Shown in pieces: positions 39,465 through 48,378 of a stretch of 51,925 nucleotides of DNA; position 1 is the stretch's first letter, and each line of letters begins with the position of its first letter. The DNA comes from an uncultured Lachnospiraceae bacterium (GTDB taxonomy: Bacteria; Bacillota; Clostridia; Lachnospirales; Lachnospiraceae). Under the pieces are notes generated by a model. It was not told where the DNA came from. It saw nothing but the letters and a program-made list of their open reading frames with translations, and searched no databases. The DNA lies in contig CACWGK010000013.1 in the NCBI GenBank assembly GCA_902760415.1, forward strand, positions 1 through 51,925. The letters are read 5' to 3'. The translations under genes were made by a program, and so were the position numbers.

Positions 39465-40655
39465 CTATACTTTATTATACCAAAAATCCCTCTTTATAGC
39501 ATCATGTAATTTGTCTTTTAGGCTCATATAGATAATAACCCCTATACCTATAAAGCTAACTATAAAGATAACAAGCGCTATAATATCGAAACGTAGTACT
39601 CGTATCTGATAGGATTCTTCAAATCTTGCTTCATTTTCCCAATATGGATATACACGGGAATTAGTTTTCATCACCTCATACTTTTTAGACTTGAGGCGGT
39701 TATATAGACTGCCTCTACTAAATCTCGTAGTATTCTCTAAGATTTCTCTGTCACCAAAATCAAGAGAAGACTTAAGCGACTCCTTTTCTTCATCTGTTAA
39801 GAAATGAATCTCAGCCGCTTCAGCAACAGTATTAAGACCGTAGTTCTTAATCGGATTAGGCAATACCGCCTCGTAGCACGTAACAACGGTTCCTTCGGAC
39901 TCATCAGTTAATGTATCATTTCCACTTAGTCCACTAGACGCATCCTCGCCCGAGACAAGCTTCTTACTAGCTTTTGAATAAGCCTCCATCGGAACATAGA
40001 CTGAGTTATACTCTCCATACGCTTCTTTAGCCGCCTGGTTATCGTCGCATTTAACAACACCAGTTACGGTGTAGACATCATCACCGATCCACACCTTCAT
40101 ACCAGCGATATTATCTCCACCGAACAGATTCCAGGCAACATATTCATCTACCAATATCTGATTCACATCTGTGCTTTTCATATCCAGATAGCTGCCACTC
40201 TTTAGTGGCATATTGTGGATTTGAAAAAAGTCTCCGCCCACTGTATAAACATTTACATGAACCTTGTTGGAGTCTTTTCTTACATCGTCATATGTATGAC
40301 CAGAATAAGCATCTATCCAAGAGCGTGCTCCTACCAGGGAAGTGTTAGACTTAGAATCCGTGATAAGAGAATCAGCGTAGAGCTTCTTCTGTATAGCATT
40401 TCTGATATTCTTGATATCTGAAAACTTAAGTCCCGCATCTTCTGAATAGAATATACTTATCTGAGTACACTTCTTATCTCCAGATTCCCAACGCCTTGCC
40501 GCCTGCTGACTATAAAGTAGTTCAGTCCTATTCTTTGCTACAAAATGAATCACAGCAAAAGAGATAAATAATATCAGATCTATGGCTAGAATGAGCGCTC
40601 CTACTAGTATTTTATTGTTCGCCTTAAGTTTACTCATATGATAGTACGGCTTCAC
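39465..40655 (-). CDS. Two-TM protein with MacB-like extracytoplasmic domain
   Basis: The 396-residue protein has TM1 at about 15-38, a large outside domain and TM2 at about 355-378, then a short basic tail. The outside domain matches the MacB periplasmic core pattern (FFQIHNMPLKSGSYLD, ILVDEYVAWNLFGGDNIAG, VYTVTGVV). A full MacB/FtsX permease has four TM helices, so this is a reduced form with only the flanking two. The GTG at 40655 gives MKPYYHM; an ATG at 40637 is also possible, and neither has a well-spaced ribosome binding site. It follows the HlyD-like adaptor by 8 bp, as in MacA-MacB pairs, but no ATPase follows; hypF does. Confidence 0.75.
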   Translation of the reverse strand: MKPYYHMSKLKANNKILVGALILAIDLILFISFAVIHFVAKNRTELLYSQQAARRWESGDKKCTQISIFYSEDAGLKFSDIKNIRNAIQKKLYADSLITDSKSNTSLVGARSWIDAYSGHTYDDVRKDSNKVHVNVYTVGGDFFQIHNMPLKSGSYLDMKSTDVNQILVDEYVAWNLFGGDNIAGMKVWIGDDVYTVTGVVKCDDNQAAKEAYGEYNSVYVPMEAYSKASKKLVSGEDASSGLSGNDTLTDESEGTVVTCYEAVLPNPIKNYGLNTVAEAAEIHFLTDEEKESLKSSLDFGDREILENTTRFSRGSLYNRLKSKKYEVMKTNSRVYPYWENEARFEESYQIRVLRFDIIALVIFIVSFIGIGVIIYMSLKDKLHDAIKRDFWYNKV

Positions 40656-40663
40656 CCTTTTAA

Positions 40664-42313
40664 TTAAAGAGGTTTTGACGAATTAGTTATAACATTATCA
40701 TATTCTGATATTTCACCCTGGATTGCAGAGTTTATAGTATCAGAAGCAACTACCTCAACCTTTACCTTCTTTACTATGTAACGGTTTCCAAGAGGGGTTG
40801 CCCTTACCTTTACCACATATACATAATTTCCGTCTGTATCTTCCTTTACAGCTCCATTTGGAACTACAGTATCATACTTGTTGCTCTTATCACCTACAGC
40901 AAACTGAAGTGTCTCACCCACCTGAACATTACCTTTGACCGAAAACTTCACCATACTCTTCTGATTTGGATCAGAGGTGTCAGCCTTGATACTTTTTATC
41001 TCAGCACTCACTTCATCATCCCATATATTTTCTATGGCAGCTTCATTTCCAACCTTTAATTTCGTGGCATCCCGCTTAGGAATACTGCACGAAACTTCGT
41101 ATCCGCTATCCACTAGCTGTATATTTGCGATTGGAGAATCCGCCTTCACCTCATCTCCCGGCTTTGCAGTTATACCAGATATAACACCTGTTCCATTCGC
41201 CTTTATAGAGCTTGAATCATCCGCCGCCTTAAGCTTCTCAATCTTCTCTTCCTGCTCCGCTATCTTCTTTAGAGAATCTGCGTCATCTAGAGCATTAGAC
41301 TGAGCTGTAAGGCTGTCCGATTCTTTCTTGCTAGTAAGCCCACGCTGAAGAGATTCAAGAGTTTGTGTCTTTGAGGTAAGATTATCCTCAGCATCAGCAA
41401 CGCTGGTTTTTCCTTCTAGCTCTGTAACAAGAGTCTTCTTAGATTCTAGTTCTGTCTCAAGATTTGTAAGCTCTTCCTTAGCTGTAGCAAGCTGCGCTAT
41501 AAGAGATTCAACATCCGTCTCTCCCTCATAATTCTCTATAGAGGAATAAGCATCTACCTGTGCCTGAAGACCTGCCACTTCTGTATTCTTAGCGTCATAG
41601 GATGTCTGAAGCTCATCTCTCTCATACTTAGCATTTGCAAGACTTTGTTCATCAAGCTTTGCCTGTTCAAGAGCGCTCTGTGCGTCAGTTACATCATCCT
41701 TAGCATTTGCTATAGCCACTTCATCATCTGTATAATCTTTCGATGTTCTAAGCTGAGACTTGTCATATGTGAGCTGAAGAGATTCAAGAGTACTTTCCGC
41801 CTCCTCTAACTCCTTATTCTCAGTCTCATCAAATGTCATGATGACATCTCCTTCTTTTACCTGGTCGCCATCTTCTACCAGAACTTCCTTTACGGTTCTG
41901 GTACCGCTAACCGTTACATCAAGATCCGTACCAACAGAAACCTGACCCTGGCAACGAACCTTCTGAGAAACCTTACCATTAAATACTGTAACTGTAGATA
42001 CCTCTGGCAAAGAATAATTCATTATAGTATTTGAGAAAAATGTAAGCACCAGAATAACAACGAAGAAGATTATTCCCACTCTTCTAAGAGTCTTCTTTCT
42101 AAATCTTATACGACGGAGCATTTCTTCGCGGTCGAGCTTTACTTCAAACTGAACCTCATCATCCGAGAGAACCTCCGGTCTCTTAAACTTTTCTCTTAGC
42201 CTTGCAAGCCGAGATTCCTTCTTCTGCTTCTTTTCCTGCTTTATCTCTTCATCAACTTCAGTCTCTGCTTCAGCGATCATTTCATCTCTTAATTCATCTA
42301 ATTGCTTTTTCAA
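40664..42313 (-). CDS. HlyD/MacA-like efflux adaptor with long coiled coil (TTG start)
   Basis: The 549-residue protein has a long charged cytosolic start (1-75), one TM (about 79-96), a split lipoyl domain (QVSVGTDLDVTVSG, VEDGDQVKEGDVIMTFDE), a long coiled coil at about 170-355 and the second lipoyl half with beta-barrel (TGVISGITAKPGDEVKADSP). Such adaptors link MacB-type ABC permeases to the cell exterior in Gram-positives. The start is a TTG with AAGGAG 8 nt upstream. It lies 11 bp after a sugar-type importer permease and 8 bp before a reduced MacB-like protein. Confidence 0.85.
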   Translation of the reverse strand: MKKQLDELRDEMIAEAETEVDEEIKQEKKQKKESRLARLREKFKRPEVLSDDEVQFEVKLDREEMLRRIRFRKKTLRRVGIIFFVVILVLTFFSNTIMNYSLPEVSTVTVFNGKVSQKVRCQGQVSVGTDLDVTVSGTRTVKEVLVEDGDQVKEGDVIMTFDETENKELEEAESTLESLQLTYDKSQLRTSKDYTDDEVAIANAKDDVTDAQSALEQAKLDEQSLANAKYERDELQTSYDAKNTEVAGLQAQVDAYSSIENYEGETDVESLIAQLATAKEELTNLETELESKKTLVTELEGKTSVADAEDNLTSKTQTLESLQRGLTSKKESDSLTAQSNALDDADSLKKIAEQEEKIEKLKAADDSSSIKANGTGVISGITAKPGDEVKADSPIANIQLVDSGYEVSCSIPKRDATKLKVGNEAAIENIWDDEVSAEIKSIKADTSDPNQKSMVKFSVKGNVQVGETLQFAVGDKSNKYDTVVPNGAVKEDTDGNYVYVVKVRATPLGNRYIVKKVKVEVVASDTINSAIQGEISEYDNVITNSSKPL

Positions 42314-42324
42314 TTCATTTCTCC

Positions 42325-43317
42325 TTAACCCTTAACGCTTGATGAATAAGCTATACCATCCACAAGATACTCTTCTCCGTAGAGGAAGATAAGTATCGGA
42401 GGAACCATATATATCGTAGCCACCGCAAATGCGAGTCCTATCTCTCCGTTATTGATCTGAGACAGGAATATAGACAGCGGATGAAATGCTGAATTGCTCA
42501 TCATAATAAGTGGCTGTTCTACCATATTCCAATAGTCGATAAATACAAGGATTGCAACTGAGGCAATCGGTCCTTTACATAGCGGAAGGGCGATATGCCA
42601 GAATATCTTCCACTCATTTGCACCGTCCAGCTTCGCTGCCTCAATCACAGATTCTGGAATACGTCTCATATATTTCGTAAGAAGATATACACTGAATGGA
42701 GCAAAGATTCCTGGGAAGATTATACTCCACCTCGTATCCAGAAGTCCTAACCAGCTATTGACTATATAGTTGGGAACTAGTGTAACCTGATACGGCATAA
42801 GCATCAGCACTAGATAGAGGAAGAAGATAAGTTCTTTTATTCGCCCTCTGAATCTGGCAAATGAATATGCCGCTCCAAGTGCAATAAGTATCTGAAATAT
42901 CATAATCGGAACTGTAAGCAGTACTGAGTTCCAAAACTTCATCAGATAATCTGGACTCTTAAGAAGAACTGTCTCATACTGAGTTCCCACAACCTTATCC
43001 GGAATAAGCTTCAGATTAACTGTCTTCGTTCTGTAAGTAACCGTCCTATCTTTCCCGTCAGGATCACTTGTGTAATCATTAAAGATAACTCCATAGTTTG
43101 AACTTATCTCCTGCTCTGACATAAAGGAATTCGCAAATGTCAGCACAGTCGGAAGAAGAAATGATATAGCAAATATCGCAGCTATAAGAAAGAGTACGAT
43201 TCTTTTTATAGCAGAACGTTTCTTACGACGAACAGGTCTTTCCTTCAGTTCACTGTTTTTAGTTTTTTCATTTTTATCTTGTTCTTGTTCCATCATATCA
43301 ATCTTAGCCTTCGACAT
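42325..43317 (-). CDS. MalG-type ABC permease
   Basis: The 330-residue permease (carbohydrate uptake 1 family, MalG/LacG type) has a basic cytosolic N terminus, about six TM helices and a good EAA loop, VIEAAKLDGANEWKIFWHIA, that contacts an ATPase. The outside loop between TM1 and TM2 is unusually long (about 65 residues). I start at the ATG at 43317, which has AAGGTGG 6 nt upstream and overlaps the end of the first permease gene by 14 nt. No MsmK-like ATPase gene is in the operon, so a shared ATPase from elsewhere would be needed. Confidence 0.9.
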   Translation of the reverse strand: MSKAKIDMMEQEQDKNEKTKNSELKERPVRRKKRSAIKRIVLFLIAAIFAISFLLPTVLTFANSFMSEQEISSNYGVIFNDYTSDPDGKDRTVTYRTKTVNLKLIPDKVVGTQYETVLLKSPDYLMKFWNSVLLTVPIMIFQILIALGAAYSFARFRGRIKELIFFLYLVLMLMPYQVTLVPNYIVNSWLGLLDTRWSIIFPGIFAPFSVYLLTKYMRRIPESVIEAAKLDGANEWKIFWHIALPLCKGPIASVAILVFIDYWNMVEQPLIMMSNSAFHPLSIFLSQINNGEIGLAFAVATIYMVPPILIFLYGEEYLVDGIAYSSSVKG

Positions 43318-44236
43318 CTCGGCCCACCTTATCTTCAAAGATAAAGAGAATACCGATAATCGCCATCATTACAATGCACATAATAATCGCAGCCGCTGAA
43401 AGCTTCTGATAATCCAGCGACTTAAATGTATTATTCATAAAATGTTGAAGCATATATAACGAACCAAATGGATAATCGCCCGTAAGAAGATATACCTCAC
43501 GGAATACTTTAAATGAATTAATAAGAGACATTATTCCAACAAAGAATATACTCGGAGTAATGTATCTCATTTTAATATACCAGAACTGTTTCCATGAAGA
43601 AGCCCCATCTAGCTTAGATACCTCAAGAACATCTCTAGGTATAGAGCTTAGCGCTGACATGAAGAGAATCATGTTATAGCCCAGGTTCTTCCACAGGAAA
43701 AGTATCACAACAACAAGCTGGCCATAGTCAGACTTGAACCAGTCGATAGGATTACCTCCAAAGAGGGTAACTGCCTCATTTATAACTCCATGATAATCAA
43801 AGAGCACCTGCCATATAAGAACTATAGAGGCAACAGGAACCATCAGCGGACTCAGGAAGAAAGTCCTGAAGGTACTCTTCATAGGGATTCCTTCTTCAAG
43901 TATCAGCGCCATCACTAGAGACAGAATAATCGCAAGTGGAACTGATACAAGTGAAAATGTAGCTGTATTTTTAGCAGCCTCCTGAAATGAACTATTATGC
44001 ATTACATTGCTGAAGTTCTGCATACCTACGAATTCTTTATTAATTATAGAATCAATATTTGCATAATAAATGACAACAAAAAAAGGGAGCACAAAGAAAA
44101 CCATTATTCCAAAGAAACTAGGACTAAGGAAGAGACCTGCAGTAAGTCTCTCCCTCCATGTTCTAGGTTTCTTTTTATAACGGATCTCGTTCCCCTCGTT
44201 ATCTAAAACTACTGTTTTTTCTTTTTTCTGTGTCAT
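43304..44236 (-). CDS. MalF-type ABC permease
   Basis: The 310-residue permease has six predicted TM helices, an N-terminal charged tail (KEKTVVLDNEGNEIRYKKKP) and the EAA-like loop VLEVSKLDGASSWKQFWYIK, where the two Ala are replaced by Val-Ser. It pairs with the downstream MalG-type gene, which it overlaps by 14 nt. It has no clear ribosome binding site and may depend on coupling to the solute-binding gene 16 bp upstream. The substrate is probably an oligosaccharide or glycoside (family inference). Confidence 0.9.
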   Translation of the reverse strand: MTQKKEKTVVLDNEGNEIRYKKKPRTWRERLTAGLFLSPSFFGIMVFFVLPFFVVIYYANIDSIINKEFVGMQNFSNVMHNSSFQEAAKNTATFSLVSVPLAIILSLVMALILEEGIPMKSTFRTFFLSPLMVPVASIVLIWQVLFDYHGVINEAVTLFGGNPIDWFKSDYGQLVVVILFLWKNLGYNMILFMSALSSIPRDVLEVSKLDGASSWKQFWYIKMRYITPSIFFVGIMSLINSFKVFREVYLLTGDYPFGSLYMLQHFMNNTFKSLDYQKLSAAAIIMCIVMMAIIGILFIFEDKVGRDVEG

Positions 44237-44252
44237 GATTTACTTGTTTTCA

Positions 44253-46544
44253 TTAATATATGTAGTAACGCGGTTCTGAATAATAGCAAGCCTGAGCTTC
44301 TTCTTCAACTATTTCCGTAATCTTAGCATCATATTCCCAGACACCCGATGCATTATCGATATATGTTTTAAACTCATTAACATCAGCATCACTAACTGGT
44401 TCAATCTTAACCTCTAATCCATCATAACCCATAGAAGCGTCTTGTGGCATTATATCATTTCCATACTTATCTTTTGATGCTTCAGTACAAGAAATACTCT
44501 CAATATATGCCTCAAATACATCCTGACGAAGAGGAACACCATAATTCTCCTGATAGTGCTTTCCACAGTATTCTTCAGTCATTAATTGTCTTATAAAATC
44601 CCAAGCCGCATCTTTATCTTCGCAAGTACTAGACATTGCAAGTGAATCTGTAAATGAAAAATATGTACCCTTCGTATCTTTATCAGGATAACCCTTTACA
44701 GATAGATCATTATCAAAAAGCTTTTTATGTACCTGAATACTTGCAGGTGTAATATATCCATTTACAAAAAGAAGATTTCCATTCTTTATCTCATCATATG
44801 TTGTCTCGGTTTCTTCTTCATAATCCATCTCTTCATTAGTTCCTCTGTTACATATCTCAAGAATATCTTTAAATTCCTGCGAATCAAAGTAACATTCACC
44901 CTTATCCCAGTCAATGAATTCCATACCACAGGAATACATAAAATCATCCAACATATCTTTCTTATTAGTTGAATAGAAAATCTTCACGTCCTCAGGCTTA
45001 GTCTCTATATAATCTCTCATTTCCTGGAAGGTCCAGCCCATATCTTCTCCAACCTCAGAAGCCTTAGCAAGAAGTGTATGAACCTCAAATGATGACGCTA
45101 CGAAGTACTGCTTTCCATCTCTAAGAAGTGCATCATAGGCAGTTGGGAAGAAATCTTCCTTCGAAATATCTGGATCTTTTTCCACATAAGGAGCCAGGTC
45201 TTCAAAAAGTCCCATAGCTATACACTGATCTGTTGACATATTTCCCACACCATAAGATGTATCAAAGATATCAGGTATATCTCCAGCAGCTATATCTGCA
45301 CTAAACTTTTCTTCAGGATTACTCTCCTCACTGTAATCAATAAGGCGTATCTTGACATCCTCATGTGATTTATTATATTCAGAAACCATTTGGTTAAGCT
45401 GATGATTTCCGTATACAGAAGCAAGAGTTACAATCTTCTGATTTGCAACCTCTGATGGATCAACCTTCTTATACTTTTCTACAAATGCAGTTTCTTCATC
45501 GCCCGAATATCCATATGAAAAACAGATAAACTCATTTTCATTAAGCAAGATAATACCTGTTACTTCATCAGCATTTATATCAGATGCTGCAAACTCCACT
45601 AGTTTAGTTGAAGACTTGTCCTTATATTTATAGCCAAAAAGTGAAGACTTAGTTCTATAGAAGAAATCATAATCTCCTGAACCAGCAAAAAGGCATTCAT
45701 TTCCCGAAAGATATGAGACATTAAGATCATACTCTTCCGTAAACTCGCCCTTCCCAGAATCAAACTTACGAACTATAGTTCTATCCTCTTCTTTTTCTTC
45801 ATCATAGATTGAAGAGCATACAACAATATTTCCATCCTTATCAACGGAAGAAGCATCAAAATATCCACCCTCATCAGCCTTGACAGAGCTGATCTCCTTC
45901 TTATTTACATCAAGAACCTTAATCTCAGTATCATATACTATAATCATCTGACCTTTATCATTATATATGAGATCAGACACATAGTAATCTGGAATCGAAC
46001 TATACTCAGATAAATCTAAAGTTTCTTCAAAGTCCGTTCCATTATATTCACATAGATAAGTCTTAGAAGTCTCATCTTTATAAGTTGACTTAAGCATTGC
46101 AAGCTTACCATCATTCACGAGTACTTTAGTAAAATACTCATCGTCCGTACATTCCTTCTCATATACCACCTCAGCTTTTCCACCTGATAGACTTGTCTTA
46201 TATATCTTAAAAGTCGTAGTATAATTACCTGCATCATCAATTGTTGCAATCTCTTCAGAATCTCCTAAGGATGCTATCTCCTCCCAAGTGCTGGCTAGTA
46301 CATATAAATCATCACCATCTATAGCAAAGGATAAAGTATACCCATCTATTCCTTCTAGATTAAAATTATCATCTATTTCAAATGTACAATCCGCATTGTT
46401 TGCCTTTGCCTCACTAGACTTGCCAGGATTCTGACCAGCTCCAGAACCAGATCCCGTTCCCCCAGTCTGTCCACAACCTACTACACCTAAGGCAAGTGTT
46501 GTTGCTAAAGCCACACTAATTACATTCTTAAATCTTTTCTTCAT
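44253..46544 (-). CDS. Lipoprotein: propeller-like domain fused to ABC solute-binding protein
   Basis: The 763-residue lipoprotein has lipobox GVVGC (Cys about 24) and a Gly/Ser linker. A beta-rich first half of repeated blade-like units runs from about 50 to 370, with strings such as GDDLYVLAST, GKLAMLKSTY, GQMIIVYDTE and DGNIVVCSS. A family 1 solute-binding domain follows from about 375 (IVTLASVYGNHQLNQMVSEY, FSADIAAGDIPDIFD). Ordinary solute-binding proteins are about 420-450 residues. It is first in the operon, with GAGGG before the ATG. The front half may be a beta-propeller that senses or pre-binds the ligand (inference). Confidence 0.85.
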   Translation of the reverse strand: MKKRFKNVISVALATTLALGVVGCGQTGGTGSGSGAGQNPGKSSEAKANNADCTFEIDDNFNLEGIDGYTLSFAIDGDDLYVLASTWEEIASLGDSEEIATIDDAGNYTTTFKIYKTSLSGGKAEVVYEKECTDDEYFTKVLVNDGKLAMLKSTYKDETSKTYLCEYNGTDFEETLDLSEYSSIPDYYVSDLIYNDKGQMIIVYDTEIKVLDVNKKEISSVKADEGGYFDASSVDKDGNIVVCSSIYDEEKEEDRTIVRKFDSGKGEFTEEYDLNVSYLSGNECLFAGSGDYDFFYRTKSSLFGYKYKDKSSTKLVEFAASDINADEVTGIILLNENEFICFSYGYSGDEETAFVEKYKKVDPSEVANQKIVTLASVYGNHQLNQMVSEYNKSHEDVKIRLIDYSEESNPEEKFSADIAAGDIPDIFDTSYGVGNMSTDQCIAMGLFEDLAPYVEKDPDISKEDFFPTAYDALLRDGKQYFVASSFEVHTLLAKASEVGEDMGWTFQEMRDYIETKPEDVKIFYSTNKKDMLDDFMYSCGMEFIDWDKGECYFDSQEFKDILEICNRGTNEEMDYEEETETTYDEIKNGNLLFVNGYITPASIQVHKKLFDNDLSVKGYPDKDTKGTYFSFTDSLAMSSTCEDKDAAWDFIRQLMTEEYCGKHYQENYGVPLRQDVFEAYIESISCTEASKDKYGNDIMPQDASMGYDGLEVKIEPVSDADVNEFKTYIDNASGVWEYDAKITEIVEEEAQACYYSEPRYYIY

Positions 46545-46575
46545 TTTATCCCTCGCTATTTCTAAATATATTATG

Positions 46576-46581
46576 ATTATA
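46576..46581 (-). promoter_or_regulatory. Probable -10 box of the solute-binding/efflux operon
   Basis: TATAAT on the minus strand lies about 35 bp before the solute-binding gene. No good -35 is seen 17 bp upstream, so an activator may be needed. Confidence 0.4.
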
Positions 46582-46642
46582 CACTTAATCCTTAATAAAA
46601 TAACTGATAATTTATTAAGTTTTTATGAATTTACCCAATCAT

Positions 46643-46676
46643 AAAAGCCGGTGACAACAAAGAGTCATCCGGCTTT
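46643..46676 (-). terminator. Terminator after the DUF1846 gene
   Basis: On the minus strand AAAGCCGG pairs with CCGGCTTT, with further TGAC/GTCA pairing inside after one bulged base; TTAT follows. Confidence 0.75.
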
Positions 46677-46719
46677 CATCATAGTTTCATCATATGAAAT
46701 GTATCTAATAATATTACTC

Positions 46720-48204
46720 CTAGGTATGGAATAATTTCTTTGTCTGATATCTTGGTTCGCAAGTCAAATTAACACCCAGCTTCTTGAATACACCAACATC
46801 AACCTGTGATAGGATAACTGATGAATGAGCCTCAAGACCTGCAAGGTTAGGAAGCTGATCATATGCAGCCTTAGCTTCTGGATTAGTATTAGCTTCTACT
46901 GAAAGAGCTATAAGTATCTCATCAATATGCAGAAGTGGATTGTGATTTCCAAGATAGTTAACCTTAAGCTCCATAATAGGTTCAATGACCTGTGGAGATA
47001 TAAGCTTAGCACTATCATCAATACCAGCAAGCACCTTAAGTGCATTTAATATAAGTGCTGATGATGCACCAAGAAGAGTTGAAGTCTTTCCAGTAAGTAT
47101 GCTTCCATCTGGCATTTCCATAGCAGCAGCAGGATTACCTGTCTCCTCTGCACGAATATTTGCAGCAGCTACTACAGGTCTATCAGCAACAGAGATTCCT
47201 GCCTTCTTCATAAGAAGCTCAATCTTCTGTATAGCACTGTCTCCAGCATCTCCCTTTCTTCTATCGCAGAGTGCCTGATAGTAACGTCTGATAATCTCCT
47301 GATTAGAAGCCTTTCTAGTTACCTCATCGTCAACTATACAGTGACCAGCCATATTAACACCCATATCTGTTGGTGACTGATATGGACACTCACCCGAAAT
47401 CTTCTCAAAGATTGCCTTGAGAACTGGGAATACTTCTACATCACGGTTATAATTAACAACTGTCTCACCATAAGCTTCAAGATGGAATGGATCGATCATA
47501 TTTATATCATTTAAGTCTGCTGTTGCAGCCTCATATGCAAGATTAACTGGATGATTAAGAGGAATATTCCAGATAGGGAATGTCTCAAACTTCGCATATC
47601 CCGCCTTCACGCCTCTCTTCTGCTCATGGTAGAGCTGGCTGAGACAAGTTGCCATCTTTCCAGATCCTGGTCCAGGTGCTGTAACAACAACAAGAGGACG
47701 AGTAGTCTCGATATAATCATTTCTACCAAATCCATCATCACTAACGATCATAGGAATATCTGATGGATAACCAGGTATTGGATAATGTCTATAAACCTTA
47801 AGTCCAAGAGCCTTAAGCTTCTTCTCATACGCGATAGCAGATGGCTGCTCCTTAAACTGAGTAAGAACTACAGAACCAACGAACAGTCCATTATTTGTAA
47901 ATGCATCTATAAGGCGAAGTACATCCATATCATAAGTGATACCGATATCTCCACGAACCTTGTTCTTCTCAATATCTCCTGCCTTGATAGCTATAACGAT
48001 CTCTGTCTGATCCTTAAGTTCCTTAAGCATAGTTATCTTAGAATCAGGCTTAAATCCCGGAAGAACTCTTGAAGCATGATAATCATCAAAAAGCTTTCCT
48101 CCGAACTCCAGGTAAAGCTTTCCTCCAAACTTTCCTATTCTTTCCATAATATGCTTTGACTGCATATCACGGTATTTGTCATTATCAAATCCTATACTCT
48201 TCAT
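46720..48204 (-). CDS. DUF1846 family protein
   Basis: The 494-residue cytosolic protein matches DUF1846, widespread in Firmicutes. Visible family stretches are the N-terminal IGFDNDKYRDMQSKHIMERI, VVTAPGPGSGKMATCLSQLY (a P-loop-like GPGSGK) and CPYQSPTDMGVNMAGHCIVD. A structure from this family is known and shows a nucleotide-binding-like fold, but no function is proven. AGAGG precedes the ATG. It is a single gene with a hairpin-rich upstream region and its own terminator. Confidence 0.9.
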   Translation of the reverse strand: MKSIGFDNDKYRDMQSKHIMERIGKFGGKLYLEFGGKLFDDYHASRVLPGFKPDSKITMLKELKDQTEIVIAIKAGDIEKNKVRGDIGITYDMDVLRLIDAFTNNGLFVGSVVLTQFKEQPSAIAYEKKLKALGLKVYRHYPIPGYPSDIPMIVSDDGFGRNDYIETTRPLVVVTAPGPGSGKMATCLSQLYHEQKRGVKAGYAKFETFPIWNIPLNHPVNLAYEAATADLNDINMIDPFHLEAYGETVVNYNRDVEVFPVLKAIFEKISGECPYQSPTDMGVNMAGHCIVDDEVTRKASNQEIIRRYYQALCDRRKGDAGDSAIQKIELLMKKAGISVADRPVVAAANIRAEETGNPAAAMEMPDGSILTGKTSTLLGASSALILNALKVLAGIDDSAKLISPQVIEPIMELKVNYLGNHNPLLHIDEILIALSVEANTNPEAKAAYDQLPNLAGLEAHSSVILSQVDVGVFKKLGVNLTCEPRYQTKKLFHT

Positions 48205-48296
48205 ATAAACCTCTTTTCGTCAAATTGACAAATATGTTAACACCTCTCTATTATTCGAGCAGGAGCCGTTCCCACGAGAAGTATAATAACACGTTT
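48205..48296 (-). promoter_or_regulatory. DUF1846 upstream region with competing hairpin partners
   Basis: GAGCCGTT at 48263-48270 can pair with AACGGCTC at 48297-48304, which is also the base of the hairpin at 48297-48343. So one segment has two exclusive partners. A TATACT-like -10 lies at about 48280-48285, and a GTCAAATTGAC palindrome near 48220. This may be a switch or only a stacked terminator plus operator. Confidence 0.4.
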
Positions 48297-48343
48297 AACG
48301 GCTCAACTCAATTGGATTTTTACATCAATTAAGTCGAGCCGTT
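48297..48343 (-). terminator. Long hairpin after the PTS-IIC-like gene
   Basis: Arms AACGGCTCAACTCAATTG (48297-48314) and CAATTAAGTCGAGCCGTT (48326-48343) pair over 18 bp with two mismatches. The T-tract on the minus strand is short, so termination may be partial. Confidence 0.55.
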
Positions 48344-48378
48344 TTACTTCTAACTTATCTATATTTGTATATTTTTTC

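Noticed and set aside
39465-40655. Reading the two-TM MacB-like gene as a frameshifted or truncated full permease
   Set aside because: The frame is open with a complete outer domain and TM helices at both ends, and the neighbouring gaps are only 8 and 38 bp, so no missing permease part is visible nearby. It looks like an intact reduced form.
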